From Soonwooa sp032078105 (GTDB taxonomy: Bacteria; Bacteroidota; Bacteroidia; Flavobacteriales; Weeksellaceae), in the NCBI GenBank assembly GCA_046269235.1, contig JBJZOS010000010.1, positions 1-64,000 of the forward strand: DNA of 64,000 nt, given 5' to 3'. Of the stretch, positions 42,073 to 49,567 are shown in pieces. A program made the position numbers and the translations under genes. Each line of letters opens with the position of its first letter. The first letter of the stretch is position 1. The notes under the pieces are model-generated. The model searched no databases, had not been told where the DNA came from, and was given only the letters and a program-made list of their open reading frames with translations.

Positions 42073-42720
42073 TTATTTTTCAAATGACGATCGGTAAGCT
42101 TCATAATACTCATTTATTCTTTTAATCATTTCTTGTCGACCAGCTTGTATTTCTGCGATCATTTTGGGATCTTTTGTATCTAATAATTTTAGGAGCTCGC
42201 GATAACGTCCTGTGACTGATTGTTTTTTATAAGCTTTATCATGTTTAACCAAATAGATATAAGGTTCTTTTTCGTAGTAATCAATAGCCATTTTTAAGAT
42301 TTTATAATAATTTTCAACATTAGCTGATAAGAATAAATAAGAACTTTCTTCCAGCATATTTGCGGTTTCATCGTTGCTATAATGTCCTAAAGTTGAAGCA
42401 TTAAAATCTGCAGCACGCAATTGTGTTAAATAATACAAAAATCCGCTTTCGTTATATTGTCCTTTTTTATAATAGTCGTTGGCTTTGGTAATGTAAGCGG
42501 CAGGGTAGTTTTCCTTGTCCAGTTTTTTGGTTTCTTCAAATAGTTTTTTGCTATCAAACTCAACAGTTTTTTTATGCGTTTGGATAGAATCGGCCGCATC
42601 AACGAGTCTTTTGTAATAAAGGATGTAATCTAACTCTTCATTTCCTGTTGGTTTTGTTTGAGCAAAATAAGAGTGCCCAAAAATTATAAGACTAAGTATT
42701 AACAGTAATTTTTTTATCAT
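42073..42720 (-). CDS. Secreted protein of unknown function (helical, TPR-like)
   Basis: 215 residues with a signal peptide (1-20, ending HSYFAQ). The mature part is charged and helical: LDYILYYKRLVDAADSI, KANDYYKKGQYNESGFLYYL, then a helical middle ending in EMIKRINEYYEAYRS. The YYKKGQYNESGFLYYLTQLR segment resembles one TPR-like hairpin. I do not recognise the family. Lies between the POT genes and the S9 peptidase on the same strand, so it may belong to the same peptide-use region, but a terminator separates it on each side. A -7 box TAGATTTG is at 42737-42744. Confidence 0.7.
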   Translation of the reverse strand: MIKKLLLILSLIIFGHSYFAQTKPTGNEELDYILYYKRLVDAADSIQTHKKTVEFDSKKLFEETKKLDKENYPAAYITKANDYYKKGQYNESGFLYYLTQLRAADFNASTLGHYSNDETANMLEESSYLFLSANVENYYKILKMAIDYYEKEPYIYLVKHDKAYKKQSVTGRYRELLKLLDTKDPKMIAEIQAGRQEMIKRINEYYEAYRSSFEK

Positions 42721-42736
42721 CTTTTGAGGTTTAAGA

Positions 42737-42744
42737 CAAATCTA
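42737..42744 (-). promoter_or_regulatory. -7 box (TAGATTTG) before the gene at 42073
   Basis: Matches TAnnTTTG on the minus strand 16 bases before the ATG. The -33 area is occupied by the terminator of the S9 peptidase gene, so the call is tentative. Confidence 0.4.
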
Positions 42745-42750
42745 AATAAA

Positions 42751-42785
42751 AAAAATCCGACTTCAAAAAGTTGAAAGCGGATTTT
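42751..42785 (-). terminator. Terminator of the S9 peptidase gene
   Basis: AAAAATCCG (42751-42759) pairs with CGGATTTTT (42777-42785), and inside it CTTCAA pairs with TTGAAG-like sequence. A long, stable hairpin directly after the stop at 42790. Confidence 0.85.
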
Positions 42786-42789
42786 TGTT

Positions 42790-44919
42790 TTATAGATTTT
42801 CCAAAATATAATTGGTCATTTTTTCGTAAAGTTGAGGTCTTGTTTGTCCACCATAGATGCCATGGTTTTTGTCAGGATAAGCCATAAAATCAAATTGTTT
42901 CTTATTCTGAATTAAAGCTTCTGAAAATTCCATCGCATTTTGGAAATGGACGTTGTCGTCAGCTGTGCCATGGATCATCAAAAATTTCCCTTTCAGCAAT
43001 TTAGCATAAGTTGTCGGCGAGTTAAGATCATAACCATCTTTATTTTCTTGCGGGGTTTGCAAAAATCTTTCGGTGTAGATTGAGTCGTAATATCTCCAGT
43101 TGGTAACTGGCGCAACAGCGATACCCATTTTGAAGACGTCGGCGCCTTTCGTTAAAGCTAAACTTGCCATATAGCCACCGAAACTCCAGCCGAAAATTCC
43201 TATTCTAGATTTATCAACATAAGATTGATTGCCAAGCCATTTTGCAGCGGTAATCTGATCTTCGATTTCGTATTTCCCAAGTTGTTTGTAAGTTGACTTT
43301 TTATAAGCTGTCCCTTTGTAACCTGTACCACGACCGTCAACACAAACAATTAAATAACCTTTTTGGGCTAACATTTCGAACCAAATTCCATTTCCGCCGT
43401 CCCACGAGTTAGAGACTTGCTGAGATCCTGGACCAGAATATTGGAACATAAAAACCGGATATTTTTTGTTAGGATTAAAATCTTTTGGTTTGATCATCCA
43501 GGCATTCATTTGGTCGCCGACAGCATTCGTAATGGTTAAGAATTCTTTAGCTAAGAAGTTGTCTTTCTTTAATTTGTCTAGTTGTTCGTCGTTGTTTTGA
43601 AGTTCTTTAACATTCTTTCCGTTAGCATCTTTTAAAACATATTTAAAAGGCATTTTCGCAGTTGATGTTGTGTTGATAAAATAATTAAAATTCTTGCTGA
43701 AATCCGCCTTGTTAGTACCTTCTTTCTCCGATATAATCTCAGTTTTTCCGGAGTTAATATTTAATTTTGAAACAACTTTATTGATGCTTCCGTTTTGTGT
43801 AGTTTGTATAAAAACTTCTTTAGATTTTGGATTATAACCATAGTAATCTGTGATTTCCCAATCGCCTTTAGAAACTTGTTTTTTTAGTTTTCCGTTGCTG
43901 TCATACCAATATAGATGACGATATCCGTCGCGCTCAGACGCCCAAAGGAAAGAGTTGTCATCTAAGAATTCCATGGTTAGTTTGTCGGTTTCTATCCAAG
44001 CTTTATCGGTTTCAGAAAATAATTTTTGTACCGATGCATTTTGCGTGTTAATCTTTAATAGATCAACTTTATTTTGATGTCTGTTAGAAGTCGCTATAAT
44101 AATCTCATTGTTGGCTTTAGTTTGGAAAATCTGAGGAATATAATAGTTTTCAAAACTGCCTAGATCAAGTGTTGACATTTTTGAAGATGTCAATTGATAC
44201 AAATGTGCCGTAATGCTAGAGTTTTCTTCACCAGCTTTTGGATATTTGTAAGTCATCGATTTCGGATACAAATTGTTGTTGTATAACGGGATATTGATTT
44301 CTGGGACTTTAGTTTCATCAAATCTTACAAACACAATGGCGTCGCCAGCTTTGTTCCATTGATAATAATCTGGGTGGCTAAATTCTTCCTCATAAACCCA
44401 GTCGCCAAGACCGTTGATGATTTCGTTTTTCTTACCATCTGTCGTTATTTGCGTAATTTTTTGAGTGTTTAAATCTTGATAAAATAAATTATTATCAGCG
44501 ATAAAAGCCACTTTGGATCCATCAGGAGAAAATTTTGGTTCCTGTACCCATTTGCCATTGTTTAAGCTAACAACCTTTCCGTTTTTAAGGTTTTTAACAT
44601 CAAATTTTCCTAAGAAAGAATGTCTGTAGATTGGCTCGCTTTCTTTTAGAAGTAAAATTTGAGATTCGTCATCAGAAAAAGTGTAAGATTCAAAATTGCC
44701 ATCAACGATATTTCCTGATTTTGTCGATGTTTTATAAGAATATTTTGCTATTCCACCTTTTTCAATCGTTGCATAATTTTCGCCATCTTTCAGCGAGGCA
44801 ATTCCAGCAATACCTTCTCCTCTGTAGTAACCAGAATATATTTTGTCTAATGTAATTTCTTGTGCTCTAAGGTTATAGAATGCTGCAATCGCCAAACTGG
44901 ATAGTATTATCTTTTTCAT
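42790..44919 (-). CDS. S9 family peptidase (DPP-IV type)
   Basis: 709 residues with a signal peptide (1-19, ending YNLRAQ). Serine exopeptidase that removes dipeptides, usually after Pro or Ala, in the periplasm. The N-terminal eight-bladed propeller contains the WVYEEEF segment (Glu pair binding the substrate amino end, as DPP-IV). The C-terminal hydrolase has GWSFGGYMAS (nucleophile Ser), DDNVHFQNA (Asp) and DKNHGIYGG (His). YYDSIYTERFLQTP is also typical. Next to three peptide importers, which fits digestion of proteins to dipeptides followed by uptake. Confidence 0.93.
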   Translation of the reverse strand: MKKIILSSLAIAAFYNLRAQEITLDKIYSGYYRGEGIAGIASLKDGENYATIEKGGIAKYSYKTSTKSGNIVDGNFESYTFSDDESQILLLKESEPIYRHSFLGKFDVKNLKNGKVVSLNNGKWVQEPKFSPDGSKVAFIADNNLFYQDLNTQKITQITTDGKKNEIINGLGDWVYEEEFSHPDYYQWNKAGDAIVFVRFDETKVPEINIPLYNNNLYPKSMTYKYPKAGEENSSITAHLYQLTSSKMSTLDLGSFENYYIPQIFQTKANNEIIIATSNRHQNKVDLLKINTQNASVQKLFSETDKAWIETDKLTMEFLDDNSFLWASERDGYRHLYWYDSNGKLKKQVSKGDWEITDYYGYNPKSKEVFIQTTQNGSINKVVSKLNINSGKTEIISEKEGTNKADFSKNFNYFINTTSTAKMPFKYVLKDANGKNVKELQNNDEQLDKLKKDNFLAKEFLTITNAVGDQMNAWMIKPKDFNPNKKYPVFMFQYSGPGSQQVSNSWDGGNGIWFEMLAQKGYLIVCVDGRGTGYKGTAYKKSTYKQLGKYEIEDQITAAKWLGNQSYVDKSRIGIFGWSFGGYMASLALTKGADVFKMGIAVAPVTNWRYYDSIYTERFLQTPQENKDGYDLNSPTTYAKLLKGKFLMIHGTADDNVHFQNAMEFSEALIQNKKQFDFMAYPDKNHGIYGGQTRPQLYEKMTNYILENL

Positions 44920-45047
44920 TATAAATAATTGGAATTAACTTTCGTAAAGATACAGATTTTGCCAATATATTAAGGATATGTAAATAGTTTTCCATAAGTC
45001 TTGGCAGAATTCTTGTATGTTTTTAAAAATACCAAAAATAATGTACT

Positions 45048-45524
45048 ATGGAAAATACTGATATTAGAAGTCGTCTTACAAAGTTTGAGTTTGACAATGA
45101 AGTGCTTTATACTAAATTCAATTCTTATGCTGAGGCAGAACAATTTGCAAACGAGAACAACGGAAAATTAACAGAAGTTGGTTTTCTCGATGGTAACGAT
45201 AATCCTGTTTTTGATGATTCAGCGGGTTTAATCGCTAAAAAAGATTATTTCGCAGCAGAACCTAACCCGAATTATGAGATTATCCATTCTGGAAATCCCT
45301 TGTTCAAAGAGCTTGTAGCAAAATATGTCAAAAGAGATTCCGAAATTACAGATAAAAGCGTCGAAGAAGAATTATTGTCAGATTCTGATCCTTTAATCTC
45401 TGAAGATGGCGTTTTTGTCATTGATAAGAAAGGAGAAATCCAGAAAGTAACTTCAAGAGAACGTGTGCGTTATTTGATGCATACGAAAGTTTACGAACTT
45501 GGCGTTTTAATTCCTAAATCTTAG
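45048..45524 (+). CDS. Hypothetical acidic protein
   Basis: 158 residues, no signal peptide or membrane segment, acidic overall. I do not recognise a family. Visible parts: FNSYAEAEQFANENNGKLTEVGF (first third, compact and likely alpha/beta), NPNYEIIHSGNPLFKELVAKYVKRD, and VFVIDKKGEIQKVTSRERVRYLMHTKVYELGVLI near the end. Five bases before the DUF6496 gene on the same strand, so the two are likely cotranscribed and share a promoter and terminator. Confidence 0.7.
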   Translation: MENTDIRSRLTKFEFDNEVLYTKFNSYAEAEQFANENNGKLTEVGFLDGNDNPVFDDSAGLIAKKDYFAAEPNPNYEIIHSGNPLFKELVAKYVKRDSEITDKSVEEELLSDSDPLISEDGVFVIDKKGEIQKVTSRERVRYLMHTKVYELGVLIPKS

Positions 45525-45529
45525 AAAAA

Positions 45530-45724
45530 ATGACAACTCGAAAATATTCCAAAAAAGCGCAAGAGAAAATTGGTGAGGTGATGCACGAGTTTAAAGAAGG
45601 AAAATTAAAATCTAGCTCTGGCAAAAAAGTAACTAATAGACAACAAGCGATTGCTATTGGCATATCGGAGGCTCGTGATGAGAGGTTGAAGGTTCCCAAA
45701 GATTCTACAACCAAGAAAAAATAA
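45530..45724 (+). CDS. DUF6496 small basic protein
   Basis: 64 residues, rich in Lys. The core KKAQEKIGEVMHEFKEGKLKSSSGKKVT with NRQQAIAIGISEARD is the DUF6496 pattern (key parts: SGKKVTNRQQAIAIG). Found widely in bacteria as a small protein near stress or plasmid genes; function unknown. Likely basic enough to touch nucleic acids, but that is inference. Ended by the terminator at 45729-45755. Confidence 0.75.
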   Translation: MTTRKYSKKAQEKIGEVMHEFKEGKLKSSSGKKVTNRQQAIAIGISEARDERLKVPKDSTTKKK

Positions 45725-45728
45725 TGTA

Positions 45729-45755
45729 AAAGTCAACTTTGGTTGGCTTTTTTTG
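45729..45755 (+). terminator. Terminator after DUF6496 gene
   Basis: AAAGTCAAC (45729-45737) pairs with GTTGGCTTT (45742-45750) around TTTG, followed by T. Confidence 0.85.
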
Positions 45756-45769
45756 TGTCTAATCTCATT

Positions 45770-45800
45770 TTGCGACTATTATAATTTATTAGTAATTTTG
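45770..45800 (+). promoter_or_regulatory. mtaB: Promoter for mtaB (near-leaderless)
   Basis: TTG (45770-45772), 20-base spacer and TAATTTTG (45793-45800) match the Bacteroidota consensus. The ATG is at 45808, so the transcript would start within a few bases of it. Confidence 0.7.
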
Positions 45801-45807
45801 CAACCTT

Positions 45808-47163
45808 ATGACAGAACGAATTCAACAGCCTAACACGGTGGCTTTCCATACTTTAGGATGTAAACTTAATTTTGCAGAAACTTCAACAATCGCCCGTCAA
45901 TTGACGGACGCGGGTTATGATAAAGTGGAGTTTGATCAACCTGCGAAAGTCTATATTATTAATACATGTTCGGTGACCGAAAATGCAGATAGAGAATGTA
46001 AGCTTCACGTAAAACGTGCGATGAAGGCTAATCCGGAAGGTTTGGTGGCAGTTATCGGTTGTTATGCGCAGTTAAAACCTGAAGAAATTTCGAATATCGA
46101 AGGCGTCGATTTGGTGCTTGGTGCCAAAGAGAAATTTAATATTTTAAGTTATCTCAACGATTTAGAAAAGGCTGAAAGTACGGCAGAGATTCATTCTTGT
46201 GAAATTGATGAAGCCGATTTTTTCATTGGTTCGTATTCGATTGGAGATCGTACGCGAGCTTTTCTTAAAGTACAAGATGGTTGCGATTATAAATGTACTT
46301 ATTGCACAATTCCTTTAGCTAGAGGGATTTCTAGAAGCGACACTATCGAAAATGTTGTGAATAACGCTAAAGAAATTGCAGCGAAAGATATTAAAGAAAT
46401 CGTCTTGACCGGTGTTAATATTGGCGATTACGGAAAAGGCGAATTCGGAAACAAAAAACATGAGCATACTTTTTTGGATTTAATTTCAGAATTGGATAAA
46501 GTTGACGGTATCGAACGAATTAGAATCTCTTCTATTGAACCAAATTTGTTAAAAGACGAGAGCATCGAGTTGGTATCGAAAAGTAGAAGTTTTGTGCCGC
46601 ATTTTCATATTCCGTTGCAGTCGGGAAGCGATGATATTTTGAAAAAGATGAAACGCCGTTATTTGACGAGTCTTTATCAAAATAGGGTTTCAAAAATTCG
46701 TGATGTGATGCCTGATGCTTGTATTGGTGTGGATGTTATTGTTGGTTTTCCTGGTGAGACCGAAGAAAAGTTTATGGAAACTTATAATTTCTTGAATGAT
46801 TTGCCAATCAGTTATCTTCATGTTTTTACTTATTCTGAAAGAGAAAATACAGAAGCAGCTGATATGAATGGTGTTGTGCCAATCTCAGAACGTAAGAAGC
46901 GTAACAAAATGCTTCGTATTTTATCGGAGAAAAAGAAGATGGCTTTTTATCAAACACAACTAGGTAAGACGCTGCCAGTTCTTTGGGAACACGAAAATAT
47001 AAATGGCTTTATGTATGGATTTACAGAGAATTATGTCCGTGTTAAAAAAGTATTTGACATCAATTCTGTTAACCAAATAGAAATGCTAAAACTAACGAAA
47101 ATCGATGATGAAGGTATTGTTGCAGTAGAAGCTGCTTTCGAAGATTTTTTAGCAAAGATTTAA
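45808..47163 (+). CDS. mtaB: tRNA (N6-threonylcarbamoyladenosine(37)-C2)-methylthiotransferase
   Basis: Radical SAM enzyme that adds a methylthio group to t6A37 of tRNA. 451 residues. N-terminal MTTase domain with Cys18 (LGCKLN), Cys54 (NTCSVTENADRECK) and Cys85 (IGCYAQL) for the auxiliary cluster; radical SAM motif CxxxCxxC at Cys159, Cys163, Cys166 (DGCDYKCTYC). The C-terminal TRAM-like region follows. MtaB rather than MiaB is chosen from the TLGCKLNFAE start and the NTCSVTENADREC segment. Closed by a bidirectional terminator. Confidence 0.93.
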   Translation: MTERIQQPNTVAFHTLGCKLNFAETSTIARQLTDAGYDKVEFDQPAKVYIINTCSVTENADRECKLHVKRAMKANPEGLVAVIGCYAQLKPEEISNIEGVDLVLGAKEKFNILSYLNDLEKAESTAEIHSCEIDEADFFIGSYSIGDRTRAFLKVQDGCDYKCTYCTIPLARGISRSDTIENVVNNAKEIAAKDIKEIVLTGVNIGDYGKGEFGNKKHEHTFLDLISELDKVDGIERIRISSIEPNLLKDESIELVSKSRSFVPHFHIPLQSGSDDILKKMKRRYLTSLYQNRVSKIRDVMPDACIGVDVIVGFPGETEEKFMETYNFLNDLPISYLHVFTYSERENTEAADMNGVVPISERKKRNKMLRILSEKKKMAFYQTQLGKTLPVLWEHENINGFMYGFTENYVRVKKVFDINSVNQIEMLKLTKIDDEGIVAVEAAFEDFLAKI

Positions 47164-47185
47164 AATTTAAACTTTAGATAAATAA

Positions 47186-47213
47186 AAAGAGAGTCAAATA
47201 GTTGACTCTCTTT
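47186..47213. terminator. Bidirectional terminator
   Basis: AAAGAGAGTCAA (47186-47197) and TTGACTCTCTTT (47202-47213) form a perfect 12-bp stem with a 4-base loop. It lies between convergent genes (mtaB and the FKBP-like gene) and has T on both sides. Confidence 0.9.
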
Positions 47214-47235
47214 CTTTATGTTTTATAACCAAAAA

Positions 47236-47970
47236 TTAAGGTTTTGGTCTGGTAATACTTCTATAAACTTGGAAGTTAAAAACCATGGTTCTATTTCTAA
47301 GTGATGCAGAAGGATAAGATGGCGCTTGGAAGTAGCTATTTCTTGCAAAAGCAGCTCTAGAAGGTACAATGATCACACCTTGTAAATTGGGAGTAACCGA
47401 GTCATCTATTTCACATGATTTAAAATGCTGTAGAGCTTCGTGAAAACCTGCTATTTGATACACGTTACGGTTTGTGTTGTTATGATCAGCCATAAATTTT
47501 TCCGTAACATAATAATATATAGGATCCACTTGTGGATTTCCTGAGCCATAAATATCATTTGAGAATAAAAAGCCATATCTGAATTTAACTTCATTATCCT
47601 CATTAGTCGCCCAATATGCTGTGGTAGTACTCATTATTCTGATGCTATCAGTCGCAGCAATTGGTTTGCCTTGTAAAGGTTGTGCATTAGGTCTTTTGAT
47701 AATGACAGTACCGTTAGACAGGGTTTCTTTCGGATAAGTTGAAAGTTTGGTTTCATTATCATCATCCGTGCTTGTTGTACTAAATGTCTTAATATTACCT
47801 TGCGCATCGAAGTAGCTGTTATCTAAAAACTTGCTAATCGCTTGGTCATCGTATTGATTTTGCACATCAATTGTTGGCTCTGTATATACCGGAGCGTCAT
47901 CTGTATTGTCTTTCTTACAGCTCTGTAATGCTAGCGCACATACTGCAAAACCGAATATTATTTTTTTCAT
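47236..47970 (-). CDS. FKBP-like lipoprotein
   Basis: 244 residues with a lipobox ALQSCKK (Cys18). After a linker rich in Asp/Thr, the last 100 residues follow the FKBP prolyl isomerase order: GFHEALQHF, then NLQGVIIVPSRAAFARN and the end TMVFNFQVY, the strand pattern that closes FKBP domains. Many flavobacterial lipoproteins of this kind occur next to gldI-like genes. The catalytic aromatic residues are not all visible, so activity is uncertain. Divergent from the S4 gene; a TACTTTTG -7 box lies at 48010-48017 on the minus strand. Confidence 0.65.
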   Translation of the reverse strand: MKKIIFGFAVCALALQSCKKDNTDDAPVYTEPTIDVQNQYDDQAISKFLDNSYFDAQGNIKTFSTTSTDDDNETKLSTYPKETLSNGTVIIKRPNAQPLQGKPIAATDSIRIMSTTTAYWATNEDNEVKFRYGFLFSNDIYGSGNPQVDPIYYYVTEKFMADHNNTNRNVYQIAGFHEALQHFKSCEIDDSVTPNLQGVIIVPSRAAFARNSYFQAPSYPSASLRNRTMVFNFQVYRSITRPKP

Positions 47971-48025
47971 TTTTGAATTTAATCTTAAATTGCCGATTAT
48001 TTAACGGAGCAAAAGTATAAAAAAT

Positions 48026-48469
48026 ATGCGAATTGATAAATTTTTGTGGAGTGTTCGATTTTATAAGACAAGAAGTATTGCAGCTGACGAGATCAAAAAG
48101 AATCGTGTAAGCATTGGTGCAACGCCTGTAAAGTCTTCTAAAGAGGTCAGAGTTGGTGATATTATAAAAGTTAGAAAAAATCAAATCGATTACAAAATTG
48201 AAGTCTTACAGATCCCCAAAAGTAGAATTGGCGCTAAGTTGGTGACTTTGCATGTTATCGATAGGACGGATAAAGAGCAGTACGAAATTTTGAAAATGCG
48301 TCAAAGCTCCCAAAACTATTACAGAAATAGGGGAGAAGGACGACCAACTAAAAAAGATCGACGAGAGATAGAAGGCTTCCTAGATGTGGAGAATGACGAA
48401 GAAGAATTGATGGATGAAGAATCTTGGGATCAGTTTTTCACAGAAATAAAAGAAGACGAGGATAATTAA
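48026..48469 (+). CDS. S4-domain RNA-binding protein (HslR-like)
   Basis: 147 residues. The S4 domain is at the N terminus: MRIDKFLWSVRFYKTRSIA, then VSIGATPVKSSKEVRVGD and IIKVRKNQ. This is the Hsp15/HslR-like arrangement, which binds free 50S subunits with stalled peptidyl-tRNA. The tail from about 100 is basic and then strongly acidic (DEEELMDEESW). Its stop lies in the loop of the terminator-like hairpin that also faces aroK. Confidence 0.85.
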   Translation: MRIDKFLWSVRFYKTRSIAADEIKKNRVSIGATPVKSSKEVRVGDIIKVRKNQIDYKIEVLQIPKSRIGAKLVTLHVIDRTDKEQYEILKMRQSSQNYYRNRGEGRPTKKDRREIEGFLDVENDEEELMDEESWDQFFTEIKEDEDN

Positions 48470-48485
48470 TTCTCGTCTTCTTCTT
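48451..48485. terminator. Terminator between the S4 gene and aroK
   Basis: AGAAGACGAG (48451-48460) pairs with CTCGTCTTCT (48472-48481) around 11 bases; T follows on the plus strand to 48487. The stop codon of the S4 gene is in the loop, and the aroK stop lies just beyond. Confidence 0.8.
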
Positions 48486-48489
48486 TTTA

Positions 48490-49005
48490 TTATAGATCTA
48501 AAGTCGAAATAATCTCATCAACTATTTCTTCAGGTGATTTGTTATTGGTGTTTATTGTGTAATTTGCTTGTGAGTAAAAAGTATTTCTTTCAAAAAGATG
48601 TTTTGCAATAAACTCTGGAAGTTCTTCATCGGATAACCTTGCTATAAGAGGGCGTTTTGCCTTTTGTCTTAACAATCTTTCCGTTAATGTAGGGACAGAA
48701 GCTTGTAGAAAGACACTTTTCGACTTTTGGTTAATGAGTTCCATATTGTTGTAATAGACAGGAGTGCCGCCCCCAAGACTCAAAACCATATTATCATGAA
48801 GTTTTAATATCTCTTCAAGAATTGATTTTTCCTCCTTTCTAAAGAAGATTTCGCCACGTTCAGCGAAGATTTCGGAGATTTTTTTCTGATGTTTCAAAAT
48901 TATTTGTTGATCAAGGTCAATTAATTTGAAATTTATTTTCTGGCTTAAGAGCTTGGAAATGTGTGATTTTCCGCTTCCCATGTAGCCGATAAGGGAAATT
49001 ATCAT
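48490..49005 (-). CDS. aroK: Shikimate kinase
   Basis: Phosphorylates shikimate at the 3-OH in aromatic amino-acid synthesis. 171 residues, typical. P-loop LIGYMGSGKSHIS (5-17), LIDLDQQI with the shikimate-binding Asp, FRKEEKSIL with the binding Arg, SLGGGTPVY, and LID Arg in KRPLIARL. Single gene on the minus strand; its start is 15 bases from the TTG of the tRNA promoter on the other strand. Confidence 0.95.
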   Translation of the reverse strand: MIISLIGYMGSGKSHISKLLSQKINFKLIDLDQQIILKHQKKISEIFAERGEIFFRKEEKSILEEILKLHDNMVLSLGGGTPVYYNNMELINQKSKSVFLQASVPTLTERLLRQKAKRPLIARLSDEELPEFIAKHLFERNTFYSQANYTINTNNKSPEEIVDEIISTLDL

Positions 49006-49037
49006 GTTTTTATTTTCAACAAATTTCGAAAAAAATT

Positions 49038-49066
49038 TTGAGAATCAAAAAAAAGCTATATCTTTG
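49038..49066 (+). promoter_or_regulatory. Promoter for the Lys-Leu-Lys tRNA cluster
   Basis: TTG (49038-49040), 18-base spacer and TATCTTTG (49059-49066). It is placed 59 bases before the first tRNA, so the primary transcript has a leader. Confidence 0.75.
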
Positions 49067-49124
49067 CACCACTAAAAACAAGGGATGTTACTCGAAGATG
49101 ATAACGCAACTTGTTAAAGTGGCC

Positions 49125-49197
49125 GACTCGGTAGCTCAGCTGGTAGAGCAATACACTTTTAATGTATGGGTCCTGGGTTCGAATCCCAGCCGGGTCA
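49125..49197 (+). tRNA. tRNA-Lys (anticodon TTT), copy 1
   Basis: 73 bases: acceptor GACTCGG / CCGGGTC (one T-G pair), D-arm GCTC...GAGC, anticodon stem ATACA / TGTAT with loop CTTTTAA (anticodon TTT), T-arm CTGGGTTCGAATCCCAG. No encoded CCA. Identical to the copy at 49363. Confidence 0.97.
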
Positions 49198-49247
49198 CTA
49201 GCTTAAAAATTTTGAAATAAAGAAGTACTCTTTAACAAAGATTTTAA

Positions 49248-49330
49248 GCCTGCGTGGTGAAATTGGTAGACACGCCATCTTGAGGGGGTGGTTTCCTAAG
49301 GATGTGCTGGTTCGAGTCCAGTCGCAGGCA
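49248..49330 (+). tRNA. tRNA-Leu (anticodon GAG)
   Basis: 83 bases with the long variable arm of a class II tRNA. Acceptor GCCTGCG / CGCAGGC, anticodon loop TTGAGGG with GAG, T-arm GCTGGTTCGAGTCCAGT. No encoded CCA. Lies between the two tRNA-Lys copies. Confidence 0.96.
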
Positions 49331-49362
49331 CAAGCAAAAAATTAGAATAAGCAATTATTCAA

Positions 49363-49435
49363 GACTCGGTAGCTCAGCTGGTAGAGCAATACACTTTTAA
49401 TGTATGGGTCCTGGGTTCGAATCCCAGCCGGGTCA
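49363..49435 (+). tRNA. tRNA-Lys (anticodon TTT), copy 2
   Basis: Same 73 bases as the copy at 49125, without differences that I can see. The upstream sequences of the two copies differ, so the duplicated unit is limited to the tRNA. The cluster ends with the terminators at 49437-49462 and 49491-49522. Confidence 0.97.
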
Positions 49436-49436
49436 C

Positions 49437-49462
49437 AAATTTACCTCATAGTAAATTTTTTT
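49437..49462 (+). terminator. First terminator of the tRNA cluster
   Basis: AAATTTAC (49437-49444) pairs with GTAAATTT (49451-49458) around CTCATA, and T continues. Confidence 0.85.
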
Positions 49463-49490
49463 CATATTAATATTTTGTGATTTGGTGTTT

Positions 49491-49522
49491 AGAAGCCTCC
49501 TGAATAAGGAGGCTTCTATGTT
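49491..49522 (+). terminator. Second hairpin after the tRNA cluster
   Basis: AGAAGCCTCC (49491-49500) and GGAGGCTTCT (49508-49517) form a perfect 10-bp stem, loop TGAATAA, then ATG and T. A back-up terminator, or part of a small transcript of its own. Confidence 0.75.
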
Positions 49523-49536
49523 TTTGTACCTAATGC

Positions 49537-49567
49537 AAAAAAAAAACATCTGGACTTAATCCAGATG
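49537..49567 (-). terminator. Terminator of panC
   Basis: CATCTGGA and TCCAGATG are inverted around CTTAA (plus-strand positions about 49547-49567), and on the minus strand T follows. The stem overlaps the last codons of panC. Confidence 0.85.

Noticed and set aside
49038..49220. Small plus-strand frame across the first tRNA-Lys
   Set aside because: It covers the tRNA itself and the tRNA promoter region; the tRNA explains the sequence.
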